DNA of 46,392 nt from JALHST01 sp038316335 (GCA_038316335.1 JBBQAM010000033.1:1-46392), one strand, 5' to 3'. Positions 18,672 through 27,550 are shown, counted from the stretch's first letter. Notes: generated from the sequence alone by a model not told the origin. Numbers and translations are program-made.

Positions 18672-19074
18672 AACCGAATTTAGACTTGAAGATAAAGACC
18701 GCTATGCCGATTGGATAAATAGGGTAATCTTATCGGAGGGTTTTCATACTGGGGCAATAAGTTATATATTTTGTTCGGATGCCTACTTATTGAGCATAAA
18801 CACAAAGTATTTGCAGCATGATACCCTGACCGACATCATTACTTTTGATTACACTTCTGGAAATCAGGTGGCTGGAGATATCTTTATTTCCGTTGAACGA
18901 GTACAGGATAATGCCCTGTATTATAAAGAGAATTTTGTCGTTGAACTAAAGAGGGTTATGGTTCATGGGGTTTTGCATCTTATGGGATATGGGGATAAGA
19001 AAATATCGGAACGGGAGCTGATGCGAGCTAAAGAAAGTGAAAAATTAATAATGTTCCACGTGGAACAATTGTAG
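18652..19074 (+). CDS. ybeY: Endoribonuclease YbeY (rRNA maturation)
   Basis: This is a 140-residue protein. YbeY is a metal-dependent single-strand RNase that works in 16S rRNA 3'-end maturation and ribosome quality control. The metal motif appears as HGVLHLMGYGD, with His105 and His109. The third ligand of the canonical HxxxHxxGYDH motif is not a histidine: the region reads GYGDKK, with Asp115 near that position, as I recall is usual in Bacteroidota orthologues. LTDIITFDY near residue 59 is the other family signature. It overlaps the DUF4175 gene by 20 bases and ends 4 bases before mnmG. Its last codons (M-F-H-V-E-Q) are encoded by a perfect parS-like palindrome, so the protein end and a DNA site share sequence. 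Confidence 0.93.
   Translation: MIDFHIETEFRLEDKDRYADWINRVILSEGFHTGAISYIFCSDAYLLSINTKYLQHDTLTDIITFDYTSGNQVAGDIFISVERVQDNALYYKENFVVELKRVMVHGVLHLMGYGDKKISERELMRAKESEKLIMFHVEQL
19052..19067. other. parS-like site 1 (inside the end of ybeY)
   Basis: TGTTCCACGTGGAACA is a perfect 16-bp palindrome that fits the ParB-binding consensus TGTTnCACGTGnAACA. It sits in the ybeY coding sequence, 12 bases before the mnmG start. A second identical copy lies at 20954. Such sites cluster near bacterial replication origins. The ParB link is established for the consensus and inferred for this copy. Confidence 0.8.
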
Positions 19075-19078
19075 ATGT

Positions 19079-20947
19079 ATGTTTTTAGAAGAATACGATA
19101 TTATAGTAGTAGGTGGGGGCCATGCCGGTGCGGAAGCCGCTGCCGCCGCGGCAAATATGGGATCAAAGACACTTTTGGTTACCATGAATTTGCAGACTAT
19201 TGGTCAAATGTCGTGCAATCCGGCTATGGGTGGTATTGCCAAGGGGCAGATTGTTCGTGAAATCGACGCGCTGGGGGGGTATAGTGGTGTAGTTACCGAT
19301 CTTTCTGCAATTCAATTTAAAATGCTAAATAAGTCAAAGGGCCCTGCCATGTGGAGTCCGCGTTCCCAAAATGATCGAATGCGTTTTGCGGAAGAATGGC
19401 GTTTGGCTTTAGAAAAGACCCCTAATGTTGATTTTTATCAAGAAATGGTTACGGGTCTTATTATTGAGAACAATCGACTTCAGGGCGTTAGGACGTCTTT
19501 AGGAATAAAGATCCGGTGCAAGGCAGTAGTTTTGACAAATGGCACTTTTTTAAATGGGCTTATACATATTGGCGATAAACAATTTGGTGGTGGAAGGGCA
19601 GGAGAAAAGGCCGCTACCGGGATTACGGAGCAGTTGATAGGACTCGGTTTTGAAAGCGGGAGAATGAAAACAGGTACGCCTCCACGCGTAGATGGGCGTT
19701 CTTTGGATTATTCTAAAATGATAGAACAACCAGGGGATGAAAATCCTGAAAAATTTTCTTATTTGGATACACCGGTTTTGAAGCGACAACTCATTTGCCA
19801 CATGAGCCATACCAGTAGATTGGTGCATGATCAATTAAGGGAGGGATTTGACCGTTCTCCCATGTTCAATGGCAGGATTAAGAGTATAGGTCCTAGATAT
19901 TGTCCTTCTATCGAGGATAAAATAAATCGTTTCGCAGATAAGGATAGCCATCAACTATTTATTGAGCCGGAGGGTTGGAACACGGTAGAGGTATACGTAA
20001 ACGGATTTTCTACCTCCTTGCCGGAGGATATTCAATTTAAGGCCTTACGTTCGGTTAAGGGTTTCGAAAAGGTGAAGTTTTTTAGACCGGGGTATGCGAT
20101 AGAGTATGATTACTTCCCGCCAACACAATTGAAACATACACTTGAAACTAAATTAATTGAAAACTTGTATTTTGCAGGCCAAATTAATGGCACCACTGGG
20201 TATGAGGAAGCGGCTTCCCAAGGATTAATGGCCGGTATAAATGCACATCTAAAATTAAACGAGCGAGATCCCTTTATTTTGCAAAGGGATGAGGCGTATA
20301 TAGGGGTGCTAATCGATGATTTGATAACCAAAGGAACTGAGGAGCCCTATAGAATGTTTACATCCAGGGCAGAATACAGAACCTTGTTGCGGCAAGACAA
20401 TGCCGATTTGCGATTAACTCCCAAGGGCTATGAAATCGGTTTGGCCAAGGAAGAACGTTTGCGGCGTATGGAACAAAAAAGGGATAAGGCAAGGTCGTTC
20501 ATAAATTTCTTTAAGGAAACAAGTGTACTGCCTGAAGATATAAATCCGATCCTAGAGAGTATAGATTCGGCCTTGGTTAAACAATCTGATAAGATGTTTA
20601 AGGTTTTTTCGCGACCTAGGGTGACAATGGATCATATGTTGCAGCTTGAGTCGGTTTCAACTTTTGTGCATGAACATGATCTTGACAGGGAAGTTATGGA
20701 ACAGGCCGAAGTACAGGTTAAATATTCAGGCTATATTGCTAAAGAAAAAGTTAACGCCGATAAGTTGCATCGGCTTGAAAATGTTAAGATACCGGATCAT
20801 TTTGATTACTCCAAATTGCAATCACTTTCCTATGAGGCCCGTGAAAAACTGAAGGCCATTCAGCCGATAACGATTTCACAGGCATCTAGAATAAGCGGTG
20901 TTTCCCCAGCGGATATCAGTGTTTTGCTCGTATATCTTGGAAGATAA
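19079..20947 (+). CDS. mnmG: tRNA uridine-5-carboxymethylaminomethyl modification enzyme MnmG (GidA)
   Basis: This is a 622-residue flavoprotein that, with MnmE, installs the (carboxymethyl)aminomethyl group on wobble uridine 34 of several tRNAs. The FAD-binding dinucleotide fold is at the N-terminus (YDIIVVGGGHAGAEAA). GQMSCNPAMGGIAKGQIVRE and the FAD-site string YFAGQINGTTGYEEAASQG are diagnostic. The C-terminal helical domain ends with ASRISGVSPADISVLLVYLG. The start at 19079 lies 4 bases after the ybeY stop. The gene is flanked by two parS-like palindromes, in line with the frequent origin-proximal location of gidA. The 30-bp palindrome straddling its stop may also act as a terminator. 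Confidence 0.97.
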   Translation: MFLEEYDIIVVGGGHAGAEAAAAAANMGSKTLLVTMNLQTIGQMSCNPAMGGIAKGQIVREIDALGGYSGVVTDLSAIQFKMLNKSKGPAMWSPRSQNDRMRFAEEWRLALEKTPNVDFYQEMVTGLIIENNRLQGVRTSLGIKIRCKAVVLTNGTFLNGLIHIGDKQFGGGRAGEKAATGITEQLIGLGFESGRMKTGTPPRVDGRSLDYSKMIEQPGDENPEKFSYLDTPVLKRQLICHMSHTSRLVHDQLREGFDRSPMFNGRIKSIGPRYCPSIEDKINRFADKDSHQLFIEPEGWNTVEVYVNGFSTSLPEDIQFKALRSVKGFEKVKFFRPGYAIEYDYFPPTQLKHTLETKLIENLYFAGQINGTTGYEEAASQGLMAGINAHLKLNERDPFILQRDEAYIGVLIDDLITKGTEEPYRMFTSRAEYRTLLRQDNADLRLTPKGYEIGLAKEERLRRMEQKRDKARSFINFFKETSVLPEDINPILESIDSALVKQSDKMFKVFSRPRVTMDHMLQLESVSTFVHEHDLDREVMEQAEVQVKYSGYIAKEKVNADKLHRLENVKIPDHFDYSKLQSLSYEAREKLKAIQPITISQASRISGVSPADISVLLVYLGR

Positions 20948-20976
20948 TTTCAATTGTTCCACGTGGAACAATTGAA
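20947..20976. other. parS-like site 2 within a 30-bp perfect palindrome
   Basis: The core TGTTCCACGTGGAACA (20954-20969) is identical to the site at 19052. Here seven more bases on each side (TTTCAAT / ATTGAAA) continue the symmetry, which makes a perfect 30-bp palindrome starting at the last base of the mnmG stop codon. It is a likely ParB-binding site and may also form a hairpin at the mnmG transcript end. Confidence 0.82.
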
Positions 20977-21109
20977 AACATTCCCTTGAGGAATTAATAG
21001 CGGCCTGTTTAAGGATGATGATTTTTGGGCATTGTATGACACTATCAAGTTCTTTAGACTTAATTAAAAGCATCTTACCAATGCTAATTTCCACAACCAG
21101 CCAATTAAA

Positions 21110-21949
21110 ATGAAGGTATATTTAAAGACTAAGGACTACGCATTTTCGGAGGAGGAATTCGAACTGGTCTATGATGATAACTTGCAGATGCTTGCGACCA
21201 AACCGGTTCCTAAGAACCTTGACGCATACTATAAAAGTGATTCCTACATTTCACATAGTGATGCACGTGAAACCATTGGCGATAAATTGTACCAAGCAGT
21301 CAAGAAATTCAATTTAACCAGGAAGGTAGGCGTTATCGATGCCCTGTCGAATGGCAACAAAACCCTGCTCGATGTTGGCGCTGGTACAGGCGATTTTTTG
21401 GTGGCGGCAAAAAAGCGCGGTTGGAATATCACAGGAATTGAGCCGAATCGAACGGCTAGGGAAAGAGCGGCAAAAAAGAATATAGCACTTTTGGCCTCTA
21501 TTGATTCCTTGCAAAATGAAAAGTACCAGGCAATCACTTTATGGCATGTTTTGGAACATTTGCCAGATTTGGAATTGCAGATTGCTAGCCTGCTAAGTCA
21601 TCTCGAATCTGACGGCGTGTTGGTAGTGGCCGTGCCAAATTACAAATCATTCGATGCTGCCTATTATAAAAAGTATTGGGCCGCCTATGATGTTCCAAGA
21701 CATCTTTGGCATTTTTCGAAAACATCCATAAAAAGGCTTTTTGCGAATCATGGGATGAAAGTCATTAGGACCCTCCCAATGCCTTTCGATGCTTTTTATG
21801 TATCGTTGCTTTCTGAAAAGTATAAATCGGGGAAACAAAATTTTTTGAAAGCATTTTGGATAGGAGCACGTTCGAACTTGGCCGCATGGAATAGCAAAGA
21901 GTACTCCTCCTTGATTTATGTCTTAAAAAGGGATAATAATCTTTTTTAA
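21110..21949 (+). CDS. Class I SAM-dependent methyltransferase
   Basis: This is a 279-residue protein of the Methyltransf_23 / UbiG-like group. The SAM-binding motif I is LLDVGAGTGDFLVAAKKRGW (about 85-104), followed by the acidic motif II in ITGIEPN. ITLWHVLEHLPDLE (about 142-155) is the usual motif IV region. The N-terminus (about 1-45) has no zinc cysteines. It lies after mnmG, beyond the second parS-like palindrome, and before the OmpH gene. The substrate is unknown; members next to mnmG are common in flavobacteria but, as far as I know, uncharacterised. Confidence 0.88.
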   Translation: MKVYLKTKDYAFSEEEFELVYDDNLQMLATKPVPKNLDAYYKSDSYISHSDARETIGDKLYQAVKKFNLTRKVGVIDALSNGNKTLLDVGAGTGDFLVAAKKRGWNITGIEPNRTARERAAKKNIALLASIDSLQNEKYQAITLWHVLEHLPDLELQIASLLSHLESDGVLVVAVPNYKSFDAAYYKKYWAAYDVPRHLWHFSKTSIKRLFANHGMKVIRTLPMPFDAFYVSLLSEKYKSGKQNFLKAFWIGARSNLAAWNSKEYSSLIYVLKRDNNLF

Positions 21950-22252
21950 GGCTGTTTCCCGCGGTTTCTTGCCAAAAAGCATATGCCGCTATTGCCACCA
22001 AAAAATCGGCTGGGATTGGAGGTTTTACGAAGCCATTTGCAATAGAGAACAATTATTAGACAACAAGAAAACAATAGCTATTTCCTATTTTATGGCCGCA
22101 TTCTAATTTTGGGAGGCTGTCTAAAAAATTTCATCGCGGCAATAAGACTTAGAAAAAATTGTGATCATAGATTGAAAAAGCTTTATTACTTTTGCGCAAC
22201 CAAAAAATCAGTGGGTGTATAATCCGTTTTAAAGGAAATAAAAAACAAACGA
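21950..22252. other. Intergenic region, 303 bp, with OmpH promoter element
   Basis: There is no gene that I can support. A TACTTTTG element at 22187-22194 matches TAnnTTTG and would start the OmpH transcript about 50 bases before its ATG. The minus-strand frame across 21765-22052 is mostly antisense to the methyltransferase gene and is not called. Confidence 0.55.
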
Positions 22253-22759
22253 ATGAAAAATGTACTATGGATCGTGAGCGTGTTGATTTTGTCAGCGTGC
22301 CAACAGCAAAAAATTGGATATGTAGATAATGTAAGATTGATGGACGACTATAAGGAAAAGGTAGAGGTCGAGTCAAAATTCAAGACGAAGGCTGAGGCAT
22401 TGTCAAAAAAGAGGGATAGTATCTCACAGTCCTTTCAATTAGAAGCACAGGCCTTTCAAGCCAAGGCCCAAAAAATGCCAACTGAAAAGGCGCAGGAAGA
22501 ATATGGAAAAATACAGCAGCGCGGGCAGTTTATCGGTCAACAATTGCAAATGGAAGACCAGCAGCTGCAAGCTTCTGGACAGATTGAAATGGATACCATC
22601 GTGAGCAAGGTGAAGCGAGAGATCAAGGCGTATGGTAAAGCCAATGGATATACCTACATTCTTGGCGGAGGCGATGGCGGGAGCGTTCTCTATGGAACAG
22701 CGGCCGATGATCTGACCGATGAAATTGTCAAAATATTAAATGAGAAATATAAAAACTAA
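22253..22759 (+). CDS. OmpH/Skp-like periplasmic chaperone lipoprotein
   Basis: This is a 168-residue protein. A short signal peptide ends in the lipobox LSAC (Cys16), so it is probably a lipoprotein, unlike soluble Skp. The mature part starts KIGYVDNVRLMDDYKEKVEVE, the normal start of an OmpH domain. It continues with a long Gln/Lys/Glu-rich coiled coil (about 40-115), then the conserved C-terminal part with YTYILGGGDGGSVLYG and DDLTDEIVKILNEKY. OmpH/Skp proteins hold unfolded outer-membrane proteins in the periplasm. It has its own -7 element upstream and a terminator downstream. Confidence 0.9.
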   Translation: MKNVLWIVSVLILSACQQQKIGYVDNVRLMDDYKEKVEVESKFKTKAEALSKKRDSISQSFQLEAQAFQAKAQKMPTEKAQEEYGKIQQRGQFIGQQLQMEDQQLQASGQIEMDTIVSKVKREIKAYGKANGYTYILGGGDGGSVLYGTAADDLTDEIVKILNEKYKN

Positions 22760-22780
22760 AGTCATTTAGTGTACATATCA

Positions 22781-22812
22781 AAGGCCTCAACAGAACATTG
22801 GGGCCTTTTTTT
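22781..22812 (+). terminator. Intrinsic terminator after the OmpH gene
   Basis: AAGGCCTCAA (22781-22790) pairs with TTGGGGCCTT (22798-22807; one G-U pair) around a 7-base loop. A run of T follows (TTTTTTTATT). It separates the convergent OmpH and DoxX genes. Confidence 0.88.
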
Positions 22813-22814
22813 AT

Positions 22815-23213
22815 TCAAGACTGCAATAAAAAGACCAAAAAAATGGCGGGAATAAAATATACCACAACGGTCTTTGCGCCTTCATAGTCCTTTGCCATTC
22901 GCTGACCGAATAGGAGCATTAGAAGGGAAACACAAGCCATTATGGCGCCATAAAAAGCAAAAGTCGTTTTGCCCATGAACAGTATTTGATAGAGGCCTAC
23001 CACACATAATATTCCTGAAGCCATTTCGGAAAGAAGAACTGTTGCCAATAAAAAGGAGACTAAACTTTTTAAGGGCGTATTCGAAAAATGATCTTTTAAC
23101 CAAGAGCGATTTCCTTGCCAATCAATAATTTTATCGATACCACTTTGAAGAAATGTAATGATTAAAAATAATACTAAAAGGATTTCTGTAGCATGCGCAA
23201 AAATGGATTCCAT
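22815..23213 (-). CDS. DoxX-like family membrane protein
   Basis: This is a 132-residue integral membrane protein with four predicted helices (about 8-24, 48-66, 72-95 and 112-130). The sequence FLQSGIDKIIDWQGNRSWLK after helix 1 is typical of the flavobacterial DoxX-like group. The biochemical role of this branch is not established. It starts 10 bases after the holB stop on the same strand and is probably cotranscribed with it. It converges on the OmpH gene. Confidence 0.8.
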   Translation of the reverse strand: MESIFAHATEILLVLFLIITFLQSGIDKIIDWQGNRSWLKDHFSNTPLKSLVSFLLATVLLSEMASGILCVVGLYQILFMGKTTFAFYGAIMACVSLLMLLFGQRMAKDYEGAKTVVVYFIPAIFLVFLLQS

Positions 23214-23223
23214 TTTTTAAGAT

Positions 23224-24375
23224 TTAGGCTGCTTTTGTGTGCAGCAGACGTGTTAATTTAATAGATAAGTCTGTCAATATCAACCGGGAATTCCCATTTC
23301 GTTCAATATGGTACATGGCATCCTCCAGTTCTTGTACGATCATTAAAACATTATTTTCGTGGACAAAGGCAGCAAATTTTTCCAATTGAAAGCCATCGAC
23401 ATGTATCTGCATATGTGCCAAGGTTTCAGTGCCGAAATTAATTAACATGGCTTGCCGTATCGCCATCAAACAATACTGTAAAAATTTTTTCTGAGTTTCC
23501 CTACCTGTTTTGGCAACCTCTTCGCTCCAAAGAATCAAATCATGAATGGCGGCTTTATTTCCTTTTGCCTTAAAGGCACTTCGAACCCATTGAATAAACC
23601 ATTTTTCAAATATCAGATCTTCAGAATCACGGTTCTCCATTTCCAATGCCTTGTTGAAATTACCATCTGCTTCATTTGCCAAAAGAAGCGCTTCCTTATG
23701 GGGTATTCCTCTTTCTAATAGGGCCTCGACGATCGCGGCCTCTGCCAATGGAGGGAAATGAAGAATTTGACAACGGGAACGAACGGTCTGTAAAATTTGT
23801 TCCTCATCTTGGGCAATGATGAGAAAAACGGTTTTATGGGGAGGCTCCTCTATCAGTTTTAAAAGTTTGTTGGCTGCTGCACTATTCATTTTTTCGGCCA
23901 TCCAAATAATCATAACCTTATAGCCGCCCTCATAGGCCTTCAAGGATAATTTTTTCACAATATCCTGCGCCTCATCGACTCCGATTTGCCCTTGTTTGTT
24001 ATCAATACCTATCAATCGATACCAATCGAAGAGATTTCCATAAGGCCGTTCCGTTAAAAATTGGCGCCATTCCTCCATATAATGATTACTGACGGCATGA
24101 CTTTTAATTTTATCCGAGTTTGCGACCGGAAACGCAAAATGTACGTCAGGATGTGCATTTGAGATGAATTTCGAATTGCAATTGGTATTTCCCGTCGTAT
24201 TCTCACCATTTCGATTACTGCAAACAATATATCTGGCGTAGGCAAGTGCCATTGGCAAAGTTCCCGAGCCTTCTGGTCCCACGAACATTTGGGCATGTGG
24301 GATACGACCTGCATCGGCACTATGGGTCAAATGGGTTTTAATGTGGGCCAGACCAATGATATCTTTGAACAGCAT
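23224..24375 (-). CDS. holB: DNA polymerase III subunit delta'
   Basis: This is a 383-residue AAA+ clamp-loader subunit. The start FKDIIGLAHIKTHL and GRIPHAQMFVGPEGSGTLPM (about 23-42) are typical. The P-loop is degenerate (GPEGSGTL lacks the lysine), as expected for delta', which does not hydrolyse ATP. The sensor/SRC region is visible as RSRCQILHFPPL, and KLLKLIEEPPHKTVFLIIAQ is highly characteristic. Four cysteine-like zinc ligands are not complete: only two cysteines remain around 52-65. A TATCTTTG promoter element ends only 4 bases before the ATG. It is divergent from pgk and followed by the DoxX gene. Confidence 0.93.
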   Translation of the reverse strand: MLFKDIIGLAHIKTHLTHSADAGRIPHAQMFVGPEGSGTLPMALAYARYIVCSNRNGENTTGNTNCNSKFISNAHPDVHFAFPVANSDKIKSHAVSNHYMEEWRQFLTERPYGNLFDWYRLIGIDNKQGQIGVDEAQDIVKKLSLKAYEGGYKVMIIWMAEKMNSAAANKLLKLIEEPPHKTVFLIIAQDEEQILQTVRSRCQILHFPPLAEAAIVEALLERGIPHKEALLLANEADGNFNKALEMENRDSEDLIFEKWFIQWVRSAFKAKGNKAAIHDLILWSEEVAKTGRETQKKFLQYCLMAIRQAMLINFGTETLAHMQIHVDGFQLEKFAAFVHENNVLMIVQELEDAMYHIERNGNSRLILTDLSIKLTRLLHTKAA

Positions 24376-24379
24376 GGTC

Positions 24380-24387
24380 CAAAGATA
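24380..24387 (-). promoter_or_regulatory. holB promoter -7 element, almost touching the start codon
   Basis: The minus-strand sequence TATCTTTG fits TAnnTTTG and ends 4 bases before the holB ATG. An upstream TTTG occurs 15 bases before it. If used, the transcript would be leaderless or nearly so. Confidence 0.45.
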
Positions 24388-24544
24388 AGTTTTTTGATAC
24401 TACAAATTCTTTACGGATTAATTTCAAGGGCAGCGCACAGGAGCGTTATCAAAATCGAATGCGATGCCCAATAGTATTCGTCTAACACGAACAAATATCA
24501 CAAATAAATGCCCCGGCCTGCTTCGTGGCCAACGAGGAAATATT

Positions 24545-24552
24545 TACATTTG
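24545..24552 (+). promoter_or_regulatory. pgk promoter -7 element
   Basis: TACATTTG fits TAnnTTTG and lies 23 bases before the ATG at 24576. Its position inside the longer upstream-extended frame argues that translation starts at 24576, not 24525. Confidence 0.6.
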
Positions 24553-24575
24553 CGATTCTCCAAAACATTTCGAAT

Positions 24576-25769
24576 ATGAAGACTATCGACGATTTTGATT
24601 TTAAGAATAAAAAAGCATTGATCAGGGTTGATTTTAACGTTCCCTTGGATGCTGCTTTTAAGGTTACCGACACCAATCGGATCGAGGCTGCGAAACCTAC
24701 GATTATTAAAATATTGGAAGATGGGGGCAGTGCGATTTTAATGAGTCATCTAGGCCGTCCCGACGGTCGGAAAAACCCAGATTTATCATTAGAGCATATC
24801 CTTGCGACGGTTTCCGATGTTCTTGGGGTACAGGTAAAATTCGTCGCTGATTGTGTGGGCGAAGAAGTAGAGAAAGCTGTATCAGTACTTCAACCGGGGG
24901 AAATCCTGCTATTAGAGAATCTGCGTTTTCACTCAGAGGAAGAAAATGGGGATATCAGCTTTGCCGAAGGCCTTGCAAAACTTGGGGACATCTATGTAAA
25001 CGATGCCTTCGGAACGGCACATCGGGCCCATGCGTCCACCACCATAGTGGCACAATTCTTTCCGAATAACAAATGTTTCGGCTATTTAATGGCAAAAGAG
25101 ATCGATGCCCTTGAAAAAGTAATGCGTACGGGTAAAAAGCCCGTTTTGGCGATTTTGGGAGGGGCAAAGGTTTCCTCTAAAATCACGATTATAGAAAATA
25201 TTCTTGACAAGGTAGACGATTTGATTATCGGAGGCGGAATGACGTATACCTTCGTTAAAGCCAAAGGAGGTCTCGTAGGGGATTCAATTTGCGAGGACGA
25301 CAAAATGGCCCTCGCCTTGGAAATTCTAGAAAAGGCAGAAAAAAAAGGGGTTAATGTTCATATCCCAGTCGATGTTGTTGCGGCTAATGCATTTTCAAAC
25401 GATGCCGACACCAAGGTAGTCGATGTTGATAAAATACCAAATGGTTGGCAAGGGTTGGATGCGGGCCCTAAAACCCTGGAGAATTTCAAAAAAATAATTT
25501 TAAACTCCAAGACCATTTTATGGAATGGTCCCGTTGGGGTTTTTGAAATGCCGGTTTTTGCAAAGGGCACCATTGCCGTTGGGAACTATATAATTGAAGC
25601 TACTGAAAACGGGGCTTTTTCGCTTGTTGGGGGAGGGGACTCCGTTGCCGCCGTCAAACAATTTGGCTTTGAAGACCATGTAAGTTATGTATCTACAGGA
25701 GGCGGTGCCATGTTAGAAAGCCTCGAGGGAAAAACCCTTCCCGGAATCGCCGCAATAATCGGGGAATAA
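24576..25769 (+). CDS. pgk: Phosphoglycerate kinase
   Basis: This 397-residue cytoplasmic glycolytic enzyme moves the phosphate of 1,3-bisphosphoglycerate to ADP. The N-terminal signature KKALIRVDFNVPLD, the substrate site MSHLGRPDGRKNPD, the hinge region and the nucleotide-site motif (GGGDSVAAVKQFG, then YVSTGGGAMLESLEGKTLPG) are all intact. The frame is open from 24525, but that would add 17 residues not seen in the family and overlap a -7 element, so ATG 24576 is chosen. It is transcribed alone, divergent from holB. Confidence 0.97.
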   Translation: MKTIDDFDFKNKKALIRVDFNVPLDAAFKVTDTNRIEAAKPTIIKILEDGGSAILMSHLGRPDGRKNPDLSLEHILATVSDVLGVQVKFVADCVGEEVEKAVSVLQPGEILLLENLRFHSEEENGDISFAEGLAKLGDIYVNDAFGTAHRAHASTTIVAQFFPNNKCFGYLMAKEIDALEKVMRTGKKPVLAILGGAKVSSKITIIENILDKVDDLIIGGGMTYTFVKAKGGLVGDSICEDDKMALALEILEKAEKKGVNVHIPVDVVAANAFSNDADTKVVDVDKIPNGWQGLDAGPKTLENFKKIILNSKTILWNGPVGVFEMPVFAKGTIAVGNYIIEATENGAFSLVGGGDSVAAVKQFGFEDHVSYVSTGGGAMLESLEGKTLPGIAAIIGE

Positions 25770-25876
25770 AGACGTTATCGATAAACAGACAAAGCAGCAT
25801 TTAAGGCGATTAAATTTTTTAATTTCCAAAAAAAAGACGACTTTAGTTTACCCTGCTCAAAATTATTCCTAAGTTC

Positions 25877-27538
25877 ATGACACCAAAAAGATTCACACTT
25901 TTCAGTTTTTCCCTTACCCTATTATTCGTCCTCCCAATGTTGGGCCAGGAAAACGATTCTATACCCTATCAGGATGACGGGGTCACTGCGAATCCGCTCG
26001 ATACTTTGTCGTTGGATATGGAAGGAGTTGAACAAATGGACCTAATGGCCAATGACCTTAAAGACAATGCTGTCGTCTATAGTAAGGAAAGTGGGAAGGC
26101 TAAATACAATCTTCGTGATCAGCCCTTGGCCTCAAAATATGACAGTCTTTGGATGAAGGAATTATATGAAAATGCCTCGGCATTTGACGAAATGTATGAG
26201 GAAATCACCAAATTGGAAATCAAGGAAGATTCATTAGCGGATGCGATGTATGTATACGATTTGCCAACCGATACCTTAAAAGCCCGTTTGGCGAAACTTA
26301 ATCAAAAAACGCCGTTTAATATCGCTTATAATCCCTCTTTGGAAAATGTAATCAAATCATTTTTGACCCGCAAACGACCGTTATTAAGACGCATGTTGAC
26401 GGTCAGTCAGTTCTATTTTCCACTTTTCGAGCAACAATTGGACAACCATGACATTCCCTTGGAGATGAAATATCTGGCCATTATTGAATCGGCCTTAAAC
26501 CCCAGGGCAAAATCACGCGTCGGGGCTACAGGTCTTTGGCAGTTTATGTATGGCACGGGAAAGATGTACAAATTAGACGTGACTAGTTATGTTGATGAGC
26601 GTAGTGACCCAATAAAATCTACCGAGGCCGCCTGCACTTATTTGGCAAAATTGTATGAAATATTCGGAGATTGGGATTTGGCCCTGGCGGCCTACAACTC
26701 AGGCCCAGGTAATGTGAACAAAGCCATCAGAAGATCCGGGGGGTATAAGAATTATTGGAACATTCGAAGAAATTTGCCCCGCGAAACAGCGGGTTACGTC
26801 CCGGCGTTCCTGGCAACCATGTATTTATTCGAATATGCTGAGGAACATGGATTGAAGGGCACCAAGGTAGACAGGCCTTATTTTGAGACCGATACAGTTC
26901 ATGTGAAAAGTTTGATAACATTTGACCAGATTTCCGAATTGGTGGGGATAAGTGTAGAGGACTTGAAAGTATTGAATCCGTCGTATAAATTAAATGTTAT
27001 ACCTTTTGTAGACGGAAAGGAATATTCATTGAGACTCCCTAAAGTGGAACTTGGAAAATTTGTAGCGAATGAAACCCAGATTTATGCTCATGTTGAGAAA
27101 GAATTGGCGAGCATGGAGAGCCCATTGCCACAATTAGTGAAACAAGCTGAGGAGGACAGAATTCGATATAAGGTTCGAAGCGGGGATTTCTTAGGCCGCA
27201 TCGCTGAAAGATATGGCGTTGGGGTAAGCCAAATTAAACAATGGAATGGCCTGCGCAGCAATAATCTTCGCGTTGGTCAAAGATTGACGATATATCCAAG
27301 AAACCACCAGGGGCAAGCCGTGGCAACTACTCAGCAAACGGTGCGTAATGAACCATCGAATTCGCAATCGATTTCAGAGGGGGCCAAAGTGCATACAGTG
27401 CAAAGTGGGGACTCACTTTGGACCATTTCAAAAAAATATCCTGGAATTAGTGTTGAAAATTTACGAGAATGGAACGGTATTAGCGGTAGCAAGCTACAAC
27501 CGGGCACAAAATTAAAACTGTGCAATTGTTCATCGTAA
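25877..27538 (+). CDS. MltD-like lytic murein transglycosylase with LysM domains
   Basis: This is a 553-residue secreted protein. The signal peptide (1-23) ends in MLGQ. The SLT/lysozyme-like domain covers about 190-310: the catalytic Glu204 lies in YLAIIESALNPRAKS, followed by GATGLWQFM and LALAAYNSGPGNVNKAI. A degenerate LysM-like stretch is seen near 335-395. Two clear LysM domains lie at about 431-476 (YKVRSGDFLGRIAERYGV) and 504-549 (HTVQSGDSLWTISKKYPG). The enzyme cleaves the MurNAc-GlcNAc bond of peptidoglycan with 1,6-anhydro ring formation, and LysM holds it on the glycan. It is followed 12 bases later by the DUF4837 lipoprotein, probably an operon. Confidence 0.93.
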   Translation: MTPKRFTLFSFSLTLLFVLPMLGQENDSIPYQDDGVTANPLDTLSLDMEGVEQMDLMANDLKDNAVVYSKESGKAKYNLRDQPLASKYDSLWMKELYENASAFDEMYEEITKLEIKEDSLADAMYVYDLPTDTLKARLAKLNQKTPFNIAYNPSLENVIKSFLTRKRPLLRRMLTVSQFYFPLFEQQLDNHDIPLEMKYLAIIESALNPRAKSRVGATGLWQFMYGTGKMYKLDVTSYVDERSDPIKSTEAACTYLAKLYEIFGDWDLALAAYNSGPGNVNKAIRRSGGYKNYWNIRRNLPRETAGYVPAFLATMYLFEYAEEHGLKGTKVDRPYFETDTVHVKSLITFDQISELVGISVEDLKVLNPSYKLNVIPFVDGKEYSLRLPKVELGKFVANETQIYAHVEKELASMESPLPQLVKQAEEDRIRYKVRSGDFLGRIAERYGVGVSQIKQWNGLRSNNLRVGQRLTIYPRNHQGQAVATTQQTVRNEPSNSQSISEGAKVHTVQSGDSLWTISKKYPGISVENLREWNGISGSKLQPGTKLKLCNCSS

Positions 27539-27550
27539 ATCGAAACACCT

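Noticed and set aside
24525..24575. 17-residue N-terminal extension of pgk
   Set aside because: It is absent from the family and covers a TAnnTTTG promoter element.
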